A DNA stretch of 64,000 nucleotides, taken from assembly GCA_003148945.1 (NCBI GenBank), contig QGGY01000001.1, positions 620,001 through 684,000 on the forward strand, read 5' to 3'. The notes under the pieces are model-generated. The model was not told where the DNA came from. It was given only the letters and a program-made list of their open reading frames with translations, and ran no database searches. Source of the DNA: Murimonas intestini. GTDB lineage: Bacteria; Bacillota; Clostridia; Lachnospirales; Lachnospiraceae. Positions 55,154-63,664 of this stretch are shown piece by piece. Numbering within the stretch: position 1 is the stretch's first letter; every line of letters starts with the position of its first letter. The translations under genes were made by a program, and so were the position numbers.

Positions 55154-55736
55154 TTACCTTAGCAAACACTTTCGGCGTTTTTTCTCAATTAACAATATCA
55201 GCATAATCGCTGCTATCTGCAAAGCATAGACAACAAGTGTTTTTACGCTTGGAGAATTGTTCAAGGAAGTGAGTGTATACATTCCACCTAAAACGGTGTT
55301 ACTCCAAGCATGGATTAAGATTGTTACCCAAATGCACTTTGTCAGCCGATAGGCAGCCGCAAGGGTCATTCCCAAAGTAGTGCAATACAGGGTAAAGGCA
55401 ATAAAGTTCATATCTCCCTGTGTAGAGTTTGGTATGAACCACAATGGTAAATGCCAAACACCCCAAATTACCCCCTCGATGAGTGCAGCTGCTAAAAACG
55501 AAAACCGTTTTTCAAGCAAAGGCTGAAAAACACCCCGCCAACCGATTTCCTCTAAGCCCCCGCCCCAAAGCCGATTACTGTAAAATAGAGAAAAAGAGTA
55601 ATGTTTTCACTTAACAGATTGAAACGATACAACGCAATTAGCTAAAGTTCTGTTCCCCATGCGATTGCAAAGGTATAAAACAAATAACGCCACATCATAC
55701 TCAATTCTTCTTTGAGATAAATTTTCTTTGACTCAT
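55154..55736 (-). pseudogene. Broken CPBP-family membrane metalloprotease
   Basis: On the minus strand ATG 55736 gives MSQRKFISKKN and a stop. Another frame gives MWRYLFYTFAIAWGTEL, an in-frame stop, and YRFNLLSENITLF. After a deletion the frame resumes as GGLEEIGWRGVFQPLLEKRF, the EExxWRG catalytic motif, followed by WGVWHLPLWF and LIHAWSNT to 55154. Intact CPBP proteins (CAAX-protease-like) often act in bacteriocin self-immunity. At least one frameshift, one stop and one deletion are present. Confidence 0.75.
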
Positions 55737-55755
55737 AATAAGCTCTCCTTTGCCA

Positions 55756-56463
55756 CTATATTTCCATGCGGTTTACTTTGTGGGAGACATTAAGGGTGAG
55801 CAGAATACCTCCAATCAGAGCCGCTGTTGAGAGAAATAAAACTGGTAGAAACTGCTCATTGATTGCCGCTACAGGATTTATCAAAAGCATACTTAGTATA
55901 ACAGCGGAAATAATGGTTACAGAATTTGACTTTTTGATGAAGCCGATTCTGATCGCGCATAACGCTATACCGTCCGCAAGGCACACCAATACCAAAGCGT
56001 TTCTAAACGCTAACATAAAATCGCCCAGTACCAGGGTATCATTTACCATTTGGAGAACTGAATCTGTCCCGATAAAAATCAGAAAGCCGCCATATTCAGT
56101 TAAGAACATTGTGGTGCTGATGAAAAGCAAAATTACCGCCGCTTTTGCCCATACAACAGATTTGCGATTTATGGGATAGCTGAATAAGAGGATTGCACCC
56201 ACGCCACAATATTCTTTTGTCAAATAGCGATAACCCATAGCAGAAGCCAATATCGAAAAAGATATCAAAGCAACCGCATTACAGATTGCCGCGATTCCTT
56301 GATAGGTGGAGAATAGGATAGCTGCATTTTTGTCTCCTGAATCCAAATGGGGTACCCATGCAAGTATGTATGTCAGCCCCATAATGCACACGAATATGGC
56401 AATAGCAGAAAAAAAATAAGGCTTTATGTTTGTCTTTTTTAGCTCTAATTTTAGTATGTTCAT
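55756..56463 (-). CDS. ABC-2-type permease, bacitracin/lantibiotic export type
   Basis: This 235-residue membrane protein has about six helices and the short N-terminal amphipathic start (MNILKLELKKTNIKPY) usual for BcrB/LanE-like permeases. It overlaps the ATPase gene by 4 bases (ATGA) on the minus strand. With that ATPase it should form an exporter or immunity pump for a peptide or lipid-II-binding antibiotic. Confidence 0.82.
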   Translation of the reverse strand: MNILKLELKKTNIKPYFFSAIAIFVCIMGLTYILAWVPHLDSGDKNAAILFSTYQGIAAICNAVALISFSILASAMGYRYLTKEYCGVGAILLFSYPINRKSVVWAKAAVILLFISTTMFLTEYGGFLIFIGTDSVLQMVNDTLVLGDFMLAFRNALVLVCLADGIALCAIRIGFIKKSNSVTIISAVILSMLLINPVAAINEQFLPVLFLSTAALIGGILLTLNVSHKVNRMEI

Positions 56464-57185
56464 GCTCCTGCACCTCCGCTCATAATCTGAAAGAAATATT
56501 CCTCCAAGCCGTTCGGGTATTGTTTCTTGATTTCGGATATAGCCACCTCTTGCACAACGTTTCCGTTTGTAAGAACGCCAACCACATCCGCAATATGCTC
56601 AACCTCGCTCAGAACATGGCTTGAAATAAGTAGTGTCATGCCGTCTTTTGCCAGAGATAAGAACAAATTTCTTATTTGCCGGATTCCCATAGGGTCAAGC
56701 CCGTTGATTGGCTCGTCTAAAATCAAAATCTGGGGAGAGTGGCTGATTGCCCGTCCGATAGCAAGCCGTTGTTTCATTCCAAGAGAAAATTTAGAAACAG
56801 GCTGCTTTCCTGTATCGCCAAGCCCCACCATTTCTAATACTTGCTCGATTTTCCCAAAGCTGTGTTCCATGTAACTTAAATGAATTTCCAAGTTCTCTCT
56901 TGCGGATAAATGGTCATAAAAGACGGGCGTTTCAATCAAAATCCCCATTTTTCCCAGGAAGTCTTTTTTGTTAATCGACAATGTTTCCCCCTGCACTTTT
57001 ATGTTTCCGGCGGTCGGGGATAGCAAGCCTGTGATTAACTTAAACATGGTGGTCTTGCCTGCGCCGTTTGCACCAAGAAGTCCGTAAATCGTGCCGCTTT
57101 GCACAGTTAGATTACAGCCCCGCAAAACCTCCTTGCCTTCAAATACCTTTGTCAAATTACGAATTTCTACTGCTGTATTCGTCAT
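56460..57185 (-). CDS. ABC transporter ATPase, BcrA-like
   Basis: This 241-residue ATPase has Walker A GANGAGKTT, a variant signature FSLGMKQR, Walker B ILILDEPINGLDP and switch histidine SSHVLSE. FSLGMKQR and DEPxNGLDP are typical of the BcrA/lantibiotic-immunity group. GGAGGAAG precedes the ATG. It energises the adjacent permease. The order MerR regulator, MFS fragment, ATPase, permease, CPBP on one strand suggests one regulated resistance operon. Confidence 0.88.
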   Translation of the reverse strand: MTNTAVEIRNLTKVFEGKEVLRGCNLTVQSGTIYGLLGANGAGKTTMFKLITGLLSPTAGNIKVQGETLSINKKDFLGKMGILIETPVFYDHLSARENLEIHLSYMEHSFGKIEQVLEMVGLGDTGKQPVSKFSLGMKQRLAIGRAISHSPQILILDEPINGLDPMGIRQIRNLFLSLAKDGMTLLISSHVLSEVEHIADVVGVLTNGNVVQEVAISEIKKQYPNGLEEYFFQIMSGGAGA

Positions 57186-57205
57186 AATGGTTTCTTCCTC
57201 CTAAT

Positions 57206-57565
57206 TTAATAAGTATCTTTTTTGAGCGCACGGCAATCACCAAGGATATCATACTTGCGCCGATGATAATGTATTCCTAAGAGCCATGAAAATACCGTAA
57301 TGACACCCGCCGTCAGAAAATCTAAACAGACCATAATATTTCGTTTGTTCACACGGTCAGCCAGTACCCCGCACAAAAGTGACAACACAATCATGGGCAA
57401 AAAAGAACAGGCTGTCACAATGCCAAACAAAGTTGGCGAACCTGTTTTTCTTAATAAATATAATGGCAAGGAAAAACGCAGGATTGCATTGCCAAATAGC
57501 GATACTATCTGACCGACAACCACAAGCGTATAATCCTTGCCATACTTTTTTGTGTTATTCATCAT
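57206..57565 (-). pseudogene. Internally deleted MFS efflux gene
   Basis: The N-terminal part is a normal MFS drug-efflux start: QIVSLFGNAILRFSLPLYLL, a loop GVLADRVNKRNIMV and the start of helix 4. Near 57275 the sequence jumps; in another frame the last helix of such a transporter (IIGASMISLVIAVRSKKILI) remains. About 270 residues are missing from the expected 400. GGGAGG precedes the ATG. Confidence 0.75.
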
Positions 57566-57632
57566 AGCCACCTCCCTTTACCAATAAGTTTAAGGGTGGG
57601 GGTAACCCCCAAGTCAATAGGGGATTTTTTCT

Positions 57633-58661
57633 TTATTTCAAAGGGATAAACACCTCGTAAAAATTGTGCTCTGTATGCCCTGAAAGCTCAACAAAACGAA
57701 TGAAGATATAGACAACACCTTTGAAAGTTTCTTTATGTTCTTCTGCCCAGCCATAGGCGGCAAAAAACATTTTTTCCATAACGGAATCATCGTGACTGTC
57801 CGCTTCCAATACAGTATGCAGACATTTACCACTTTCAAGATATGTTTTTTCTCCAGCCTGCACTTTTTTTGCAGCACGCCTTACAAGGCACATCTTTGTC
57901 CCTTTATACCCGGTTTGGTCAAAGGTAACTGCACGAACAAGACTTGATAAAATATCGTCCTCCTGCAAATCTATGAACGCAAGCACTCTGTCCTTGTAAT
58001 CATTAAGGGACGATACTGCATCAAAAGTTTCAAGCGCCAAATACAGCGGCAGCTCTTTCACCGTGAATAATTTAGACGAAAGGGCAGCATACTCACAAAA
58101 TACCTTTGTTTCGGCAAGACGTTTTAGAATACGCTGTTGTATGTGGATATTATTTTCTACCTCGCTTATTTTTCTACTTAACGAGGTGATACCGTCACGC
58201 TCCCCGGATTCCATAAGTTCTTTTATTTCAAGCGGCGTAAAACCGCGCTTCTTGTAAAAATCAATGGACATTAAGCAGGAAACGTCCTCAAAGGTAAATT
58301 CGCGGTATTGGCTGTTTTTGTTTCTTTGTGGCTCTATCAGCCCGATTTCCTCGTAATAGCGCAGTGTTTCCCTCGTAAGTCCGAGGTTTTTATAAATATC
58401 ATTGGCACGATAAACAGCATTGTTCTCTGAATCCATGCGGTTAATTTTATGTAGTTCCCCCTGCAATTCGGGGTTATCACCAACTATAACTTTGTTTGTA
58501 GAAAACCGATTGTCCACAGGTTTTTCAGCGTGTGCGGGTATTAGCCATGTTTTGCCCTTTTTCATTGCCCCTGCAATTTTTCCTGCCTTGCAGTAGTAAG
58601 CCACCATGCGGCTTGAAACATTCCATATTTGTGACATTTCATTGGCTGTTAAAAATTCCAT
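57633..58661 (-). CDS. MerR-family regulator with extra N-terminal helix-turn-helix and GyrI-like sensor
   Basis: This 342-residue protein has three parts. Residues about 1-45 form an excisionase-like DNA-binding unit (FLTANEMSQIWNVSSRMVAYYC). Residues about 82-195 form a MerR DNA-binding domain with coiled coil (ANDIYKNLGLTRETLRYYEEIGLI). The rest is a GyrI-like effector-binding domain ending YEVFIPLK. MerR activators of this kind respond to drugs and switch on efflux operons such as the one it heads. A promoter lies just upstream. Two DNA-binding units in one chain are unusual. Confidence 0.85.
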   Translation of the reverse strand: MEFLTANEMSQIWNVSSRMVAYYCKAGKIAGAMKKGKTWLIPAHAEKPVDNRFSTNKVIVGDNPELQGELHKINRMDSENNAVYRANDIYKNLGLTRETLRYYEEIGLIEPQRNKNSQYREFTFEDVSCLMSIDFYKKRGFTPLEIKELMESGERDGITSLSRKISEVENNIHIQQRILKRLAETKVFCEYAALSSKLFTVKELPLYLALETFDAVSSLNDYKDRVLAFIDLQEDDILSSLVRAVTFDQTGYKGTKMCLVRRAAKKVQAGEKTYLESGKCLHTVLEADSHDDSVMEKMFFAAYGWAEEHKETFKGVVYIFIRFVELSGHTEHNFYEVFIPLK

Positions 58662-58681
58662 TTTGTTTCCCTCCTACAGCC

Positions 58682-58710
58682 ATTATACTTCGTATATCTG
58701 AAATTCACAA
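58682..58710 (-). promoter_or_regulatory. Promoter of the MerR-headed operon
   Basis: On the minus strand TTGTGA (58710-58705) and TATAAT (58687-58682) are 17 bases apart. The region between overlaps a short inverted repeat (ATACGAAGTAT-like), a plausible operator. Confidence 0.65.
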
Positions 58711-58810
58711 GATTGTGTGTGTTGACTGTTTTGATAATATACTCTATTACTATCCATACTATGAAATGTACACTCATATCCAAACGAATAGAATGAAAAG
58801 TAAAATGTAG

Positions 58811-58906
58811 GCAGCACGAAAGGCGCGGGGATATTCAAGAAATAAATTAGCAGACGAGCTGAACATTGCGCCCCGCTATATTGCGTCTATTAAGAACAGC
58901 GGATAG
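58811..58906 (+). pseudogene. Fragment of an XRE-family regulator
   Basis: The frame encodes ARKARGYSRNKLADELNIAP followed by RYIASIKNSG and a stop, a clear helix-turn-helix of the Cro/CI type, with neither start nor C-terminus. Immediately after, a 15-residue acidic tail (AKEVKEVESEDK) of some other protein ends at about 58957. Both look like leftovers of an integrative element. Confidence 0.6.
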
Positions 58907-58990
58907 TAAACACCACGGCAAAAGAGGTTAAGGAAGTCGAAAGTGAGGACAAATAACCATGTCCTCTACAAAACAGAACAGGTATTAGGA

Positions 58991-59024
58991 AACGTTGTAA
59001 TCTTTTTAAGATTGCAGCGTTTTT
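58991..59024 (+). terminator. Intrinsic terminator, intron insertion site
   Basis: AACGTTGTAATCTT (58991-59004) pairs with AAGATTGCAGCGTT (59008-59021), followed by TTTC. The group II intron begins 4 bases after it. Confidence 0.8.
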
Positions 59025-59027
59025 CTT

Positions 59028-60940
59028 GTGCGCCCGGCGGCGCACGTTTCTAACCGGTGCAAGTCCGGAATCCGCCCGGTAGTGGGAAGGATATAGCCGA
59101 AGGCAAGGGTGTCCATCGTGAGGTGGAATCTGAAGGAAGCCGGATGTGGGGAACATACTAACCCATGGGCAAATCTCTGGTCTGACGAACAGAAATCACA
59201 TCAGGCTATGCATGAGGGTAAGACTACAAGACAAGCCGAAGCCCAATAACTACACGGAATCATGTATGGTAAATGTGGCAGATGGATGGAGAGAAAGAAA
59301 CGTGTGGTACCCGGGGAGGTCTGTATGAAATGCTCCGAAAGGAATAACCACCGTACAAGGAAACGAGGCGGTGCTGAACATACAGAAGTCAGCCGAGGTC
59401 ATAGTAGCCGAGAGGTGAAGGACCGAATCAATAGGAGTTTCAAGTATGACCGAGAAAGGAGAGAATGACCAGTGAATGCAGAAAACATGAAAGATAATGG
59501 CTGTTTGCAAAGAGATAGTGCGGAACATGAAGGGTATGCGAAAGCGCATCGGTCATTTCATTCGATATGGAAAGAAAGAAACAGTGCACAGCCGGAACTC
59601 TTGGAGAAGATACTGTACAAAGACAATCTAAACAGAGCTTATAAAAGAGTGAAGGCAAACAAGGGAGCACCGGGAATCGACGGAATTACAGTCGAGGAAA
59701 TAGGTGCATATCTCAAGGAAAATCAACAGACTATTATTGCAAGAATCTATAAAGGGAAATATACCCCAGACGCGGTAAGAAGAGTTGAAATTCCAAAACC
59801 AGACGGTGGAGTACGAAAGCTTGGTATTCCAACAGTCAAAGACCGTATATTCCAACAAGCCATAACGCAGCAGCTCACGCCAATATATGAGCCGTTGTTC
59901 TCGGACAACAGTTACGGCTACCGTCCAGGAAGATGCGCAAAAGATGCCATGAAACGGATAAAGGAGCACGCAGAACAGGGGTACACCCATGCGGTGTCCT
60001 TAGATTTATCCAAATATTTCGATACCTTGAATCATGAAAAGTTATTAAATCTTTTACGCAAAAACGTAAAGGATGAAAGAGTGATACAGTGGATAAAGAG
60101 GTATCTGAAAAGAGGTGTTATGGAGAACGGTGTAGTCATGGAAACGGAAGAAGGTTCGCCACAGGGAGGAAATATCTCACCCTTACTGGCGAATATCTAT
60201 CTGAATGAGTTTGACCAGGAGTATGAGAAACGCGGCGTGAAGTTTGTCCGGTATGCGGATGATATCGTTCTGTTGGCAAAGAGTGACAGAGCTGCAAAAC
60301 GATTGCTTGAAACAAGCACGAAATATCTCGAAGGGCCCCTAAAACTAAAAGTGAACCAAGAGAAAAGCCGTGTAGTCAGTATATTTGCAATCCGAAATTT
60401 TAAGTTTCTTGGCTTTACATTGGGAAAGAACGGAAAGGGTATTTATATCCGAGTTCATGGGAAGTCATGGAAGAAGATGAAGTCAAAGCTGAAAGGACTT
60501 AGTGCCCGAAGGTCTGTTCAGAGTATTCGTCCCGCATTGGAAAAGATAAAAGTCTTTATGCGAGGCTGGCTGAATTATTATGGAATTGCGGATATGAAGA
60601 ATCGGATAGATGATTTAAACTCATGGCTATATCATAGAATACGCATGTGTATATGGAAACAATGGAAGAAACCGAAAACCAAGAAAAGAAATCTAATGAA
60701 ACTTGGAATACCCGAATACTTTGCACATCAGGCGGCGAATAGCCGAAAGAAACACTGGTATGTATCGGGAATGGGTGCGGTCAACAGAGCACTAACAAAA
60801 GAAAGACTGATAAGCAGTGGTTTTTATGATTTAGCCACAGCCTATCAGTCAGTGCACGTCAACTATTGAAAGCGCCGTGTACCGAACGGTACGCACGGTG
60901 CTGTGAGAGGACGGGAGCTAGTCACTCCCTCCTACTCGAT
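59028..60940 (+). mobile_element. Complete group II intron with reverse transcriptase
   Basis: It starts GTGCGCC (59028) and has domain-I-like segments (CGGTGCAAGTCCGGAATCCG, GGTGTCCATCGTGAGGTGG). Domain IV carries the maturase gene at 59472-60869. After it come a domain-V hairpin (GCGCCGTGTACCGAACGGTA then CGCACGGTGC) and a 3' end with CCTACTCGAT at 60940. Position directly behind a terminator hairpin is the target choice known for several bacterial group II introns. All parts needed for splicing appear to be present. The boundaries are by eye. Confidence 0.82.
59472..60869 (+). CDS. ltrA: Group II intron reverse transcriptase/maturase
   Basis: The 465-residue intron-encoded protein has RT motifs GAPGIDGITVEE, FQQAITQQLTPIYEPLFSD, SLDLSKYFDTLNH and the catalytic YADD at 261-264. 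The maturase X domain follows (MRGWLNYYGIADM). There is no C-terminal HNH endonuclease, so it would rely on replication forks or single-stranded targets for mobility. The start is GTG at 59472 after GGAGAG; later ATGs are possible. The frame is unbroken, so it is probably functional in splicing. Confidence 0.9.
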   Translation: MNAENMKDNGCLQRDSAEHEGYAKAHRSFHSIWKERNSAQPELLEKILYKDNLNRAYKRVKANKGAPGIDGITVEEIGAYLKENQQTIIARIYKGKYTPDAVRRVEIPKPDGGVRKLGIPTVKDRIFQQAITQQLTPIYEPLFSDNSYGYRPGRCAKDAMKRIKEHAEQGYTHAVSLDLSKYFDTLNHEKLLNLLRKNVKDERVIQWIKRYLKRGVMENGVVMETEEGSPQGGNISPLLANIYLNEFDQEYEKRGVKFVRYADDIVLLAKSDRAAKRLLETSTKYLEGPLKLKVNQEKSRVVSIFAIRNFKFLGFTLGKNGKGIYIRVHGKSWKKMKSKLKGLSARRSVQSIRPALEKIKVFMRGWLNYYGIADMKNRIDDLNSWLYHRIRMCIWKQWKKPKTKKRNLMKLGIPEYFAHQAANSRKKHWYVSGMGAVNRALTKERLISSGFYDLATAYQSVHVNY

Positions 60941-60949
60941 TTCGTAGGA

Positions 60950-61950
60950 TTGGAAAAGTGCAAGTTTCCATTGTTGTAGGTAGTGAGAAGAAAGTTTCGT
61001 AGCAAGCATAGGAAGTGGTAGCCACACTTAATTTGCGTCCCCTGTCTTTGTTCTTCACCTTTTCCCGGTTCGCCTTCAGCATGTCTTCGTCCCTGCCCAT
61101 GAAAAAGACAAGGTAACGAGACAGGGCTGTCTTTCGTGCGGTGCATACCGTTTCAAACATGATTTCCACAATCTCATTCAGACAGTCGCTGTCAATACTG
61201 CTGTCCTGCAAGAGAAAGTCATACTTGATACTGTCCTTGATGATTTCCCGGTATATCTCTATTGCGCTCTGTTGGGACGCTTCCGTTCCTGCGGCTCTGC
61301 CGCGCCCAAAAGTGAGGGGGTAGGGGAAAGGATAGGAATGGAATAGGTACTTGGTAAACCCATAATAGATAAATCTGTTTTGGGTAAGTCAGTTCTTTGT
61401 ATCTCTTTATTTAATTGCGTTGGATTTTCCAATATCAGACAATCCAATTCCGGCGAGGGCTGCGGCTGCTCGTAAATGGTATACTCGATAGCGGTCATTT
61501 TGCCTTTGTCGTCGCGTCCCTGCCGCCTTGTGATATACCCGGCTTTTTCAAGCTCCTATATGGCGGTGCGGATAGCGTCGATACTTTCCCGGTTGATGTA
61601 GGACAGTTCCGCAAGGGTATAGTCCCAGTCCTCCGGCAAGGACAGCATTTGCGACAACAAGCCATTTGCTGTGGGGGTGTCACGCGGTAGAAAGTCGTTT
61701 TTGAGGGATTAGGTATATTTCCCTTGCTCGGTCAGAACCGCGCCCGCAAAGCCCCATGATACAGGGCTTCCTTTGCCCCTACTGCGCGACATGAGGGCAT
61801 AAAAAAAGCAGCGTTCCTGTTTTTCCGTGTGGGAATAGGTAACGCCGCCTGTCTGGTGGCGTGTCGTACTTCTCTATTTGATTGCTGATGTGCCACTCCA
61901 TTTCCAAACGGCGGTATGGGGTCTATCTTCAAAAGGATTTCGGCGGCATA
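60950..61950 (-). pseudogene. Decayed plasmid/ICE-type replication initiator
   Basis: On the minus strand pieces can be read in sequence: LLSQMLSLPEDWDYTLAELS and INRESIDAIRTAI interrupted by a stop, then ELEKAGYITRRQGRDDKGK and EYTIYEQPQPSPE, and further on IVEIMFETVCTARKTA. These match the helix-turn-helix replication initiator of clostridial integrative elements and its C-terminal DUF6017-like part. Several stops and frameshifts separate them, and the 5' portion (61730-61950) is barely recognisable. It marks the remains of an integrative element into which the intron inserted. Confidence 0.65.
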
Positions 61951-62046
61951 TCAAAGCTCGCTCCGCAAGTAGTAAATTGGTAGTAAAATCAGCCTACAAT
62001 CCTTTGAAAATGCCCGTAAATCAAGGGCTTTTCGAGATAATCAAGT

Positions 62047-62466
62047 AATTTAATTCCAAATCTGTTGGAGACAGTCAAAGGCTATGCTGATTTCGAGAGG
62101 ACCACCCTGGAAGCTGTGGTAAATGCCCGCGCAAGCGCCATAGGGGCCACGGATTTTGAGAAGATAGCGGCTGCCAATCAAAAGCTGTCGGCAGCACTCC
62201 ATCAGTTTTTAGCCCTGGGGGAAGCATATCCGGACTTGAAAGCAAACAATAATTTTATGCAGCTCCAGCGAGAACTAACGGAAACGGAGAATAAAATTGC
62301 TTTGTCCAGACAGTTCTATAACGATACGGCATTTAAATACAATAATGCTATCGAAATGTTTCCCGCCAGTGTGATAGCAGGGCTTTGCGGTTTTCATCCT
62401 ATACCATTCTGGGAAACCACAGAACGCGGGAATATTTCAATTAAGGCAGAGGATATGAAATTGTAA
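62047..62466 (+). pseudogene. 5'-truncated LemA-family gene
   Basis: The frame begins inside the family motif (NLIPNLLETVKGYADFE) and continues through FMQLQRELTETENKIALSRQFYND and YNNAIEMFPASVIAGL to TAA 62466, all typical of LemA. The N-terminal membrane helix and about 40 residues are missing, with no ribosome site, so it should not be expressed. The joint lies next to GCCC-N9-GGGC at about 62011-62029, possibly the end of the decayed integrative element. Confidence 0.75.
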
Positions 62467-62767
62467 ACGCCTCGGTGATCATACGGCCAATACTTATTTC
62501 ATGTTCAATGCCAAAAGCAGTTAGTCTATATGAGTGACTGCTTTTTTTTATACCAGAAAAGAGTTATACCCTAAATACAAAGGGAAGTATATCTGCAATA
62601 CGTTGTCTATGGAAGGATACCTGATGATCTATGCTAAATGATGAACAACTGGATATACCCCCTTTAGTGGTATACTTATATTTTGATATGCTGTATAATT
62701 AATCCTATCATACAAACTGTAGAAGAAAGCTTAGTTTAAAAAATTAAATTGTTGGAGGTACATAACT
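62467..62767. other. Intergenic stretch before the DUF3795 gene
   Basis: It has no gene. It holds the terminator at 62513-62549, a TATAAT at 62694-62699 (no clear -35 partner) that may drive the DUF3795 gene, and a GGAGG ribosome site at its end. Confidence 0.5.
62513..62549 (+). terminator. Intrinsic terminator after the LemA remnant
   Basis: AAAAGCAGT (62513-62521) pairs with ACTGCTTTT (62537-62545), followed by further T residues. Confidence 0.8.
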
Positions 62768-63100
62768 ATGAAGGATAAGATTGCATACTGTGGATTGAAC
62801 TGCGAAAAATGTGACGCATATATTGCAACGATCAATGATGACCAGGAGTTGCGTGAGAAAACTGCAAAACTCTGGGCTGAGTTAAATAATGCACCCATTC
62901 TGCCTGAACATATCAACTGTGAGGGGTGTCGTACTGATGGGGCAAAAACTGTATACTGCGATAGTTTTTGCGATATTCGTCAGTGCGCATTGAAAAAAGG
63001 TGTGGCCACATGTGGTGACTGCCCGAATATGGAAAAGTGTGAAACGCTTGGAATGATCATCTCAAATAATCCAGATGCTCTGCAAAATCTGAAAGGATAG
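62768..63100 (+). CDS. DUF3795 cysteine-rich protein
   Basis: The 110-residue protein opens IAYCGLNCEKCDAYIAT, the DUF3795 hallmark, and carries further pairs CEGCRTDG, CDSFCDIRQC and CGDCPNMEKC, about twelve cysteines in all. Such proteins probably bind zinc or an iron-sulphur cluster; function unknown. GGAGG precedes the ATG, and it appears to be a single-gene unit. Confidence 0.85.
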   Translation: MKDKIAYCGLNCEKCDAYIATINDDQELREKTAKLWAELNNAPILPEHINCEGCRTDGAKTVYCDSFCDIRQCALKKGVATCGDCPNMEKCETLGMIISNNPDALQNLKG

Positions 63101-63145
63101 ACTACATATTTTGATAACTCTTAATTTCATTGAAGGGATAGAATA

Positions 63146-63416
63146 ATGAGAATCGAAACAAAGCGACTTAATATTATTGCACTTACCCCAGAGCAGCTTG
63201 AATTATGGACGAATAACATTAGAGAGCTTGAAGAGGAACTACTATGCTTATATAAGGCGGAACCTATGGAGGGCTTGTTTCGTGAAATCGTATGCGGACA
63301 AGTTGAAAAGGCTCAAAAAGACCCAGCCAATTACCTTTGGCATACTTTTTGTCAGGCGTTTGGTAATTGGGCTTTGAAGCAGGAGGAAGTAAAACATATT
63401 ATTTCTGAAACGTGCA
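63146..63416 (+). pseudogene. Internally deleted GNAT acetyltransferase
   Basis: The frame opens RIETKRLNIIALTPEQLELW and YKAEPMEGLFREIVCGQVEK, a GNAT N-terminus. It passes DPANYLWHTF and then jumps to NWALKQEEVKHIISET, skipping about 50 residues that contain the acetyl-CoA-binding loop. It then runs into unrelated sequence. The ATG has GAAGGGA upstream. Inactive. Confidence 0.7.
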
Positions 63417-63622
63417 GAAATCGCAGAACGCTTTACCATAATAAACGAGTGGTTAAGAACTGCTTTTCATACAGAGCAGAAAGTGGTTTTCCCCTATGGG
63501 AATAAATATGGTTGGGGAATAGGGCATTATAAAAAGAAAAAACTTCTATGTATGGTATTATGGCATGGCTTGAGGGAAAAATTGATGAAAATGGAGATCC
63601 AATTAAAGATAAGTCTGAGTAA
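63417..63622 (+). pseudogene. Fused fragment of a DUF3788-like protein and an unidentified tail
   Basis: In a frame different from the GNAT piece, 63417-63551 reads INEWLRTAFHTEQKVVFPYG then KYGWGIGHYKKKK, the middle of DUF3788. From about 63551 another frame gives MAWLEGKIDENGDPIKDKSE and a stop at 63622, the end of some other protein. Neither has a start. Confidence 0.55.
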
Positions 63623-63664
63623 ACTTCCAGTCTGTAGTGGAGGAAATTAGAATTCGGAGGAAAA

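Noticed and set aside
60918-61211. A 97-residue minus-strand gene
   Set aside because: Only its first third resembles the replication initiator's C-terminal domain; the rest is out of frame and runs into intron sequence, so it is part of the pseudogene.
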